From: Pseudomonadota bacterium
GTDB taxonomy: Bacteria > Pseudomonadota > Alphaproteobacteria > Rhodobacterales > Rhodobacteraceae
Reading direction: 5' to 3'
Assembly: GCA_022573605.1 (NCBI GenBank)
Contig: JACZTQ010000131.1
Location: 1 to 8,614, forward strand
DNA length: 8,614 nucleotides
The position numbers and the translations under genes were made by a program. The notes under the pieces are model-generated. The model did no database searches and was not told the origin of the DNA. It saw only the letters and a program-made list of their open reading frames with translations. The number at the start of each line of letters is the position of its first letter. The stretch's first letter is position 1. Below, piece after piece: positions 1 to 4,847 of the stretch.

Positions 1-1043
1 CCCTCCAGGGCCGGCAATTCTGCGGCCTCGCCCAGCGCCTCCAGCGCCAGGCGCGCGTCGGCGCAGATCGCGGCGTCGGTGCGATAGTTCGCCCCGATCA
101 CCGCCGGATCGCTGTCGATATGGACGATCCTTGCGTCCGGCCCCGGCGAGCGCCAGCGCTCGGTGGTCACCGAACCGGCCCGGCAGCCGACGAACACCAC
201 GCAGTCGGCGGCATCGACCACCGCCCTGGTCTCTGGCCGCCCGCCGTTGGAGCCGACCACGCCGAGGCACAAGGGGTGGGTCTCGGCCATGCTGCCCTGA
301 CCGCTGACGGTGGTGGCGACCGCTACGCCGAGGCCCTCGGCGAGGCGCTGCAAGGCCGCCTCGGCCCCGGCCAGCACCACCCCGCCGCCGCAGACGATCA
401 GCGGGCGCTTGGCCTGCGCCAGCACTGCCGCCACCCGTTCCACGTCGCCCGGATCGGGCGCCGTGCGCAGGGCCGGGAAGGCGCCGAACCGCGGATCGGC
501 CCAGATCTCGTCCGAAGGCACCGGGGCCTTCTGCACATCGAAGGGCAGGCAGAGATGCGCCGCCCCCGGCCGCCCGGTGGTCATCTCGCGAAAGGCGCGG
601 CGCACCATCCGGGGCAGGGCGGCGGCGTCGCGCAGCATCCCGTTCCACTTGGTCAGCGGCCGGTAGAGCGCCTCCTGGTCCAGTTCGGTCAGCGGAAACC
701 GCCCGGCCGAGGTGGTGGCGACATCGGTGGTGATCGCCAGCACCGGCACCGAGCTCTCGTTGGCCTCGACGACGCCGGGCAGGATATAGGTCGCCCCCCC
801 GCCCGACGGCCCCTCGCAGATGCCGACCCGCCCGGTCACCCTGGCATAGGCGTCCGCCATGTAGGCGGCGTGGCGCTCGTCGCGGGTCAGGATATGGGTC
901 ATGCCGTGATCGAGCCGGGCCAGGGCGTCGTAGAACGGCAGCGAGGTGTCGCCGCACAGCCCGAAGATATGGCGCACCCCGTGCCCGGCCAGCATCCGCA
1001 CCATCGCCTCGGCGCCGTTCGGTTGGTTTTGCCCCTGCGTCAT
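1..1043 (-). CDS. ThDP-dependent acetolactate synthase-like enzyme (partial, C-terminus off the left edge)
   Basis: Reading the minus strand from ATG at 1043 gives 347 residues with no stop before the window edge. The N-terminal pyrimidine-binding domain of ThDP enzymes is clear: FGLCGDTSLPFYDAL at about 27-41, then TRDERHAAYMADAYAR at 53-68, where E56 is the expected cofactor-activating glutamate, then a glycine-rich GPSGGGATY at 78-86. A central domain begins near residue 195 (PLIVCGGGVVLAGA). The C-terminal pyrophosphate/Mg-binding domain (GDG...N) is missing because of the window boundary. The start is supported by AAGGGGGG (complement of 1048-1055), four bases from the ATG. Family members decarboxylate or ligate 2-oxo acids (acetolactate synthase, benzoylformate decarboxylase, oxalyl-CoA decarboxylase, sulfoacetaldehyde acetyltransferase). 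The context is catabolic, with no regulatory-subunit gene visible, so a biosynthetic IlvB role seems unlikely. The exact reaction cannot be assigned. It is transcribed divergently from the rest of the cluster. Confidence 0.93.
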   Translation of the reverse strand, partial: MTQGQNQPNGAEAMVRMLAGHGVRHIFGLCGDTSLPFYDALARLDHGMTHILTRDERHAAYMADAYARVTGRVGICEGPSGGGATYILPGVVEANESSVPVLAITTDVATTSAGRFPLTELDQEALYRPLTKWNGMLRDAAALPRMVRRAFREMTTGRPGAAHLCLPFDVQKAPVPSDEIWADPRFGAFPALRTAPDPGDVERVAAVLAQAKRPLIVCGGGVVLAGAEAALQRLAEGLGVAVATTVSGQGSMAETHPLCLGVVGSNGGRPETRAVVDAADCVVFVGCRAGSVTTERWRSPGPDARIVHIDSDPAVIGANYRTDAAICADARLALEALGEAAELPALE

Positions 1044-1088
1044 GCGACCCCCCTTGCGTTTGCCCGACGCTCGGCCGAAACATCGTGG

Positions 1089-1108
1089 CTGTCAATTGCT
1101 GTTGGCAG
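1089..1108. promoter_or_regulatory. Imperfect inverted repeat in the divergent intergenic region (possible operator)
   Basis: Half-sites CTGTCAA (1089-1095) and TTGGCAG (1102-1108) are complementary at six of seven positions around a 6-base centre. The 13-bp centre-to-centre spacing lies between the ThDP gene start and the racemase gene start, in the only relatively AT-rich part of the 196-bp region. On the minus strand the left arm contains a perfect TTGACA (complement of 1092-1097), which could be a -35 element for the ThDP gene, but I see no good -10 about 17 bases on. A dimeric regulator serving both divergent genes is plausible. No regulator gene is present in the window. Confidence 0.35.
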
Positions 1109-1120
1109 TATCTAGCGAGA

Positions 1121-1178
1121 GGAGGGTCGCGCCCTCCCGGGGGGAGGGTCGGGCGCGGCCCGGCGTTGCCGCCGGGCC
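1121..1178. repeat. GC-rich hairpin cluster, REP-like or leader structure
   Basis: Three inverted repeats are packed into 58 bases. GGAGGG (1121-1126) pairs with CCCTCC (1132-1137). The same CCCTCC, extended to CCCTCCC (1132-1138), also pairs with GGGAGGG (1142-1148), so these two hairpins exclude each other. A third, GGCCCGGCG (1157-1165) with CGCCGGGCC (1170-1178), is a perfect 9-bp stem with a TTGC loop. GGAGGGTCG occurs as a direct repeat at 1121-1129 and 1143-1151. The pattern resembles the GC-rich interspersed intergenic palindromes common in proteobacteria. Alternatively it is a structured 5' leader of the racemase gene. No T-run follows, so it is not a simple intrinsic terminator. Confidence 0.5.
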
Positions 1179-1239
1179 AGGGCGTGGGGGGCGGCATGAA
1201 TGAAGCGAACTGCAAACTCACCAAACTAGGGAGTGAAAC

Positions 1240-1959
1240 ATGATCGCCGAGGGCGGCAAGGCCATATACGGGGCGCATATCGGCATCCTGATGCTGGAGG
1301 CGCGCTTCCCGCGCATCCAGGGCGACATGGGCAACGCGCTGAGCTGGCCCTTCCCGGTGCACTACCGGGTGGTGCGCGGCGCCTCCCCCGAGCGGGTGGT
1401 GCGCCGCCGCGCCGAGGGCCTGCTCGACGCCTTCATCGCAGCGGGCCGCGAACTGGTCGCCGACGGCGCCGATGGCGTCACCACCAATTGCGGCTTTCTC
1501 TCGCTCTACCAGGCGGAACTGTCGGCGGCGCTGGCGGTGCCGGTGGCGGCCTCGTCCTTGATGCAGGCGGCGCTGATCCAGGCCACCCTGCCGCCGGGCC
1601 GGCGGGTCGGCATCCTGACCATCTCGGCCGAGGCCCTGACGCCCGAGCACCTGGCCAAGGCCGGCGTGCCCGAGGGCACCCCGGTGATGGGCACCGAGGG
1701 CGGCGCCGAGCTCACCCGCGTCATCCTCGGCGACGAGCCCCGGCTCGACGTCGAGGCGGCGCGGGCCGACATGATCGAGGCGGCCCGCGCCCTGACCGCC
1801 GCCCATCCGGACCTCGGCGCGATCCTGCTGGAGTGCACCAACATGGTCCCCTACGCCGCCGACGTGCGCGCCGCCACCGGCCTTCCGGTCCACTCGATCC
1901 ACAACTTCATCTGCTGGTTCCAGGCCTCCCTGGTGCCGCCGCGCTTCCCCGATCCCTGA
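1240..1959 (+). CDS. Asp/Glu/hydantoin racemase-superfamily protein
   Basis: This cytosolic protein of 239 residues is close to the usual length of the Asp/Glu racemase superfamily. The two hallmark cysteines are present: C84 in TTNCGF (81-86) and C199 in LLECTNM (196-202). They match the paired acid/base cysteines of racemases; maleate isomerase and arylmalonate decarboxylase of the same fold use one or both. A glycine-containing VGILTIS segment lies at 123-129. The ATG is preceded by AGGGAG (1228-1233) with six bases of spacing. The stop overlaps the next gene's ATG by one base (TGATG), implying translational coupling with the MBL-fold protein. The reaction could be racemisation, cis-trans isomerisation or decarboxylation of a carboxylic acid; sequence alone does not decide. 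The early GILMLE segment lacks an obvious ligand signature that would point to hydantoin. Confidence 0.88.
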   Translation: MIAEGGKAIYGAHIGILMLEARFPRIQGDMGNALSWPFPVHYRVVRGASPERVVRRRAEGLLDAFIAAGRELVADGADGVTTNCGFLSLYQAELSAALAVPVAASSLMQAALIQATLPPGRRVGILTISAEALTPEHLAKAGVPEGTPVMGTEGGAELTRVILGDEPRLDVEAARADMIEAARALTAAHPDLGAILLECTNMVPYAADVRAATGLPVHSIHNFICWFQASLVPPRFPDP

Positions 1960-2684
1960 TGCAACGCGCCCGGCCCGAGGACTGGTACCGCATCCGCCGC
2001 CTCGGCGACGACGTGACCCTGATCGACGAGCCCTGGATCCAGCCAGACTACCGCTGCAACATCTGGCATGTGCGCGGCCGCGACCGCGACCTGCTGGTCG
2101 ATACCGGCATGGGCGTGGTCAGCCTGCGCACCGAGGTGCCGCTGGTCACCGAGCGCCCGCTGACGGCAGTCGCCAGCCACACCCATTACGACCATGTCGG
2201 CGGCCACCACGAATTCCCCGACCGGGTGGTCCACCGCGACGAGGCCGGCCTGCTGGCCCGGCCGACCCGCGCCAACACCCTGGCCGAATGGGTCGATGAC
2301 GCCATCTTCGACCGCCTGCCCCCGGCGCCCTATCTCTCCACCACCTATGCGGTGCGCCGCGCCCCCGCCACCCGCATCGTCGCCGACGGCGATATGATCG
2401 ACCTCGGCGACCGCCGTTTCGAGGTCATCCACACCCCCGGCCATTCGCCCGGCGGCATCGCGCTCTGGGAGGCGGCGACGGGCATCCTGTTCTCCGGCGA
2501 CATCCACTACGACGGTCCGCTGGCCGAGGACCTCTACCACTCCGACCCGGCGGACTACCTGCGCTCGATGAAGCGGCTGCACGAGATCCCGGCGCGCATC
2601 GTCCATGCCGGCCACTATCCCAGCTTCGACGGCGCCCGCCACCGCGCCCTGATCCGCGCCTGGCTCGAGGCCCGCGATAGCTGA
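1959..2684 (+). CDS. Metallo-beta-lactamase-fold hydrolase
   Basis: The 241-residue protein carries a full MBL-fold metal site: HTHYDH at 74-79 (H74, H76, D78, H79), H162 in HTPGHSPGG, D181 in SGDIHYDG and H219 in HAGHYPS. All seven usual dinuclear-metal ligands are therefore present and the enzyme should be active. The motif order and spacing resemble the glyoxalase II-like and lactonase-type hydrolase branch rather than true beta-lactamases. No signal peptide is seen, so it is probably cytosolic. The ATG at 1959 shares one base with the racemase stop. There is no separate strong ribosome site, in keeping with termination-reinitiation. The same frame stays open upstream through the racemase gene, but only the part from 1959 has MBL homology. 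Likely substrates are a thioester, lactone or other ester arising in the pathway; this is inference. Confidence 0.92.
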   Translation: MQRARPEDWYRIRRLGDDVTLIDEPWIQPDYRCNIWHVRGRDRDLLVDTGMGVVSLRTEVPLVTERPLTAVASHTHYDHVGGHHEFPDRVVHRDEAGLLARPTRANTLAEWVDDAIFDRLPPAPYLSTTYAVRRAPATRIVADGDMIDLGDRRFEVIHTPGHSPGGIALWEAATGILFSGDIHYDGPLAEDLYHSDPADYLRSMKRLHEIPARIVHAGHYPSFDGARHRALIRAWLEARDS

Positions 2685-2722
2685 GCGGCCCGGCCGGATT
2701 CGCCCCGGGGTTCGACCCGGCC

Positions 2723-2745
2723 CCGCCGCCCGGCGCCGGCGGCGG
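2723..2745 (+). terminator. Possible terminator-like hairpin after the MBL gene
   Basis: CCGCCGCC (2723-2730) and GGCGGCGG (2738-2745) form a perfect 8-bp stem with a 7-base loop, 38 bases after the MBL stop. A smaller GGTCT/AGACC stem (2744-2760) follows, and then ACCTTTCCC. There is no true T-tract, so this is at best a weak or Rho-assisted terminator or an RNA 3'-end stabiliser. It fits the end of the racemase-MBL transcription unit. Confidence 0.35.
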
Positions 2746-2922
2746 TCTGGAAATGAGACCACCTTTCCCGGCGCCTGGGCCGCCGACCCCGCAAGGCCGG
2801 CGCATCGGCGTCTGCGCCCTGGCAGGGCGACGGACCGCCGGACCGCTTGCCGGCCGTCCCGCTCCCTGGCCCTGACTCAAGGTTTCTCAAGGCGAGGGCG
2901 CGGAAAATTCCCGCTCGAAGTG

Positions 2923-2948
2923 TTCCACTGCATGGAAAGCGCATTCCA
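2923..2948. promoter_or_regulatory. Phased TTCCA/TGGAA half-sites upstream of the TRAP promoter
   Basis: Three half-sites alternate in orientation: TTCCA (2923-2927), TGGAA (2933-2937) and TTCCA (2944-2948). Their centres are 10-11 bp apart, about one helical turn. A further GGAA-AA-TTCC dyad lies at 2902-2911. The cluster ends nine bases before the proposed -35 element, a position typical of an activator or repressor operator. The binding protein is unknown. Confidence 0.35.
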
Positions 2949-2956
2949 ATCGTGTC

Positions 2957-2986
2957 TTGTAGTGACCCCCAATAAGTGGTTAGAAT
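2957..2986 (+). promoter_or_regulatory. Candidate sigma70-type promoter of the TRAP operon
   Basis: TTGTAG (2957-2962) and TAGAAT (2981-2986) are separated by 18 bp. The -10 differs from TATAAT at one base and the -35 keeps the TTG core. The predicted start near 2993 would give a leader of roughly 50 bases containing the palindrome CAGGGCCCTG (3010-3019) and the ribosome site. It sits in the most AT-rich stretch before the operon. A sigma54 promoter was looked for and not found. Confidence 0.45.
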
Positions 2987-3041
2987 TTCGTACCAAAAAC
3001 TGGCTCTCGCAGGGCCCTGTCTGCGTGTAAGGGAGGATACA

Positions 3042-4145
3042 ATGACTGGAACCGTAAACCGTAGAAAATTCCTTAAGGGAAGCGCACTTGCCGCCACGGC
3101 AACGGCTGCTACCCTGGCTGCGCCCTCGATCGCGCGTGCCGAACCGGCCGTTATCAAAATGCAGGCGGCCTGGGGCGGCGGAATTTTCCTTGAAGACGCG
3201 AAGCACTATGTCGAGCGCGTCAATGCGATGGCCCCTAAAGATCTGAAGATCGATCTGCTGTCGGTCGGCGCCGTCGTCAAGACCAGCCAGATGCAGGACG
3301 CGGTCCACCGCGGCGTGCTCGATGCGGCGCACTACGTGCCGGCCTACTGGTACTCCAAGTCCAAGGCGGCGTCGCTGTTCGGCACCGGCCCGTGCTTCGG
3401 CTGGTCCTCCCAGGAAGTTCTGGGCTGGGTCTACTTCGGCGGCGGCCAGGAGCTGTTCGAAGAGCTGATGGACACCCTGAAACTGAACGTGGTCTCGTTC
3501 TTCAACAGCCCGATGCCGGCGCAACCCCTGGGCTGGTTCAAGGAGCACATCACCAGCAGCGCCCAGATGAAGGGCCTCAAGTACCGCACCGTTGGCCTGG
3601 CGGCCGACGTGATGATGGAAATGGGATTGTCGGTGGTTCAGCTTCCGGGCGGCGAGATTCAGCCGGCGATGAAATCCGGCCTGATCGACGCGGCCGAGTT
3701 CAACAACCCGACCTCCGACCGTGACTTCGGCATGCAGGACGTCTCGAAGCACTATCACCTGGCCTCGTTCCACCAGAGCCAGGAGTTCTTCGAGGTCACC
3801 TTCAACAAGAAGATGTTCAATGGTCTGCCGGATGAGCTTCAGGCGATCCTGAAATATGCTTCCGAGGCCGAGAACTCCAACTTCTACTGGTACAGCATAA
3901 AGCGCTATTCCGACGACCTGATAACGCTTCGCGACGAGCAGGGTGTGAACATCTACCGCACACCCGATTCGATCATGTCCGATCAGCTCGTCGCCTGGGA
4001 TGTCGTGCTCGAGCGGCTTTCCTCGGAAGACCCGTTCTTCGCCAAGGTGGTGGCTTCGCAGAAAGCCTACGCGAAAGACGTGATGAACTATCTGCACCTC
4101 AACGCGCCGGACTACCGTTTGGCTTACAAGCACTACTTCGGCTAA
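3042..4145 (+). CDS. TRAP transporter solute-binding protein (DctP family, TakP/FcbT1-like), Tat-exported
   Basis: The 367-residue protein is the periplasmic ligand-binding component of a tripartite ion-driven transporter. The N-terminus has a twin-arginine signal: NRRKFLKGSAL (6-16), an alanine-rich hydrophobic stretch, and a likely cleavage after A33 (ARA before EP). The DctP fold is indicated by KGLKYRTVG (177-185), where R182 is the conserved carboxylate-binding arginine, and by GGEIQPAMKSGLIDAAEF (203-220). From memory of the 2-oxo-acid binder TakP, its contacts Q156, R177 and E214 would match Q161, R182 and E219 here with a constant offset of five; the neighbouring Trp is F220. This favours a 2-oxo or 2-hydroxy carboxylate ligand. 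GGGAGGAT (3031-3038) precedes the ATG by three bases (core GGGAGG by five); an upstream in-frame ATG at 2976 would bury the Tat signal and overlap the promoter, so it is rejected. Annotation pipelines would call it dctP, or a mannitol/chloroaromatic-type TRAP protein. Confidence 0.95.
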   Translation: MTGTVNRRKFLKGSALAATATAATLAAPSIARAEPAVIKMQAAWGGGIFLEDAKHYVERVNAMAPKDLKIDLLSVGAVVKTSQMQDAVHRGVLDAAHYVPAYWYSKSKAASLFGTGPCFGWSSQEVLGWVYFGGGQELFEELMDTLKLNVVSFFNSPMPAQPLGWFKEHITSSAQMKGLKYRTVGLAADVMMEMGLSVVQLPGGEIQPAMKSGLIDAAEFNNPTSDRDFGMQDVSKHYHLASFHQSQEFFEVTFNKKMFNGLPDELQAILKYASEAENSNFYWYSIKRYSDDLITLRDEQGVNIYRTPDSIMSDQLVAWDVVLERLSSEDPFFAKVVASQKAYAKDVMNYLHLNAPDYRLAYKHYFG

Positions 4146-4169
4146 GCCGGTCCGAATGCAGAGCTATTT

Positions 4170-4194
4170 CCGGGGGCCGTTCGTCGGCCCCCGG
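4170..4194 (+). terminator. Intercistronic hairpin between binding protein and permease genes (attenuator or mRNA stabiliser)
   Basis: CCGGGGGCCG (4170-4179) and CGGCCCCCGG (4185-4194) form a perfect 10-bp stem with loop TTCGT, 25 bases after the binding-protein stop. Only TTTCGAT follows, so termination is likely partial. In binding-protein-dependent transport operons such hairpins commonly raise the binding protein above the membrane subunits, by partial termination or by protecting the upstream mRNA from 3' exonucleases. That role here is inferred. Confidence 0.7.
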
Positions 4195-4227
4195 TTTCGA
4201 TAAAAAAGCGCCAAGGGGGAGACGGGT

Positions 4228-4809
4228 GTGACCAGGTTCATCTACACCATTGAGGGCCTCAGCATCTGGACCGGACGCGCCTTCGGCTGGTGCATCCTGA
4301 TCCTGACCTTCTCGGTCTCCTACGAAGTTTTTGTCCGCTATGTCCTGAACGCGCCGACGGTGTGGGTCTTCGACATGATGGTCCAGATGTATGGGGCGCT
4401 GTTCCTGATGGCGGGCCCCTATGCGCTCGCCTCGGACACCCATGTGCGCGGCGATGTGCTCTACCGGCTGTTCCCGGTGCGCTGGCAGGCCCGGTTGGAC
4501 TTCGTGCTGTATCTGCTGTTCTTCTTCCCGGGCATGATGGCGCTGTTCTGGTACGGCGCCGAGATCGCCTCCGACAGCTGGCGTTGGAAGGAGGTGAGCT
4601 GGAACAGCCCGGCGCGAATCCAGATCTACTTTTTCAAGACCCTGATCCCGGTCGCGGGTTTCCTGCTGATGCTGCAAGGCACGGCGGAACTGATGCGCTG
4701 CTGGCGGGCAATGAAAACCGGGGTCTGGATGGAACGTCTCGACGACGTGAAAGAAACCGAAGACATGCTGGCGCGGGAAGCCGAGCGCTCCGAGCGCTCC
4801 GGCTCCTGA
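4228..4809 (+). CDS. TRAP transporter small permease subunit (DctQ family)
   Basis: This is a 193-residue inner-membrane protein with four hydrophobic segments at about 19-39, 48-68, 92-112 and 130-155, the standard DctQ topology. The loop after segment 2, DTHVRGDVLY (70-79), matches the conserved H-x-R-x-D pattern of DctQ proteins. It pairs with the large subunit to form the TRAP membrane complex. The start is GTG at 4228, preceded by AAGGGGGAG (4213-4221) at suitable spacing; no better ATG exists in this frame upstream of the first helix. The C-terminal tail after residue 155 is charged and cytosolic, longer than in minimal DctQ proteins, and ends in a Glu/Arg/Ser-rich run encoded by tandem GAGCGCTCC repeats. 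The gene follows the hairpin by 33 bases and precedes the large permease by 38. Weak match to C4-dicarboxylate systems means the substrate should be taken from the binding protein. Confidence 0.93.
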   Translation: MTRFIYTIEGLSIWTGRAFGWCILILTFSVSYEVFVRYVLNAPTVWVFDMMVQMYGALFLMAGPYALASDTHVRGDVLYRLFPVRWQARLDFVLYLLFFFPGMMALFWYGAEIASDSWRWKEVSWNSPARIQIYFFKTLIPVAGFLLMLQGTAELMRCWRAMKTGVWMERLDDVKETEDMLAREAERSERSGS

Positions 4810-4847
4810 CCTGACGGCATGACAGACGTTCCAACAGAAAGACGAGC

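Larger units (their letters stand above)
2685..3041. other. 357-bp intergenic region between the racemase-MBL pair and the TRAP operon
   Basis: No credible gene is seen on either strand. The first ~195 bases are very GC-rich and full of dyads: the hairpin at 2723-2745, a small GGTCT/AGACC stem at 2744-2760, and a near-perfect CGCCCTG-G-CAGGGCG palindrome at 2815-2829. From about 2881 the composition becomes AT-richer, where a promoter and possible operator sites are found. CCCTG/CAGGG words recur at 2817, 2823, 2864 and 2870 and again in the palindrome CAGGGCCCTG at 3010-3019 in the TRAP leader, perhaps by chance in such GC-rich DNA. Confidence 0.6.

Noticed and set aside
120..1115. Long plus-strand open frame opposite the ThDP gene
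   Set aside because: It is antisense to a gene with clear ThDP motifs and is rich in Arg/Gly/Pro/His, as expected of a shadow frame in GC-rich DNA.
1103..1118. Possible sigma54 promoter (TTGGCAG...GC)
   Set aside because: The GG-to-GC spacing is off by one and the TTGC element is missing.
1233..1958. In-frame upstream extension of the MBL protein from a GTG at 1233
   Set aside because: The extension is an out-of-frame reading of the racemase gene with Arg/Gly/Pro-rich composition and no domain; the MBL fold begins after the ATG at 1959.
2685..2880. Gene remnant in the GC-rich gap
   Set aside because: Frames on both strands give only low-complexity Arg/Gly/Pro sequence without motifs.
2976..3041. 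Upstream ATG (2976) for the binding protein
   Set aside because: It lies inside the proposed -10 element, lacks a ribosome site and would place 22 residues before the Tat motif.
2877..4133. 418-residue minus-strand open frame opposite the binding-protein gene
   Set aside because: It is antisense to the Tat/DctP gene, has no recognisable motif, and arises from the high third-position GC bias.
4782..4800. Tandem GAGCGCTCC repeats near the end of the small permease gene
   Set aside because: Only two copies inside coding sequence, encoding a Ser-Glu-Arg tail; best explained as ordinary coding repetition.
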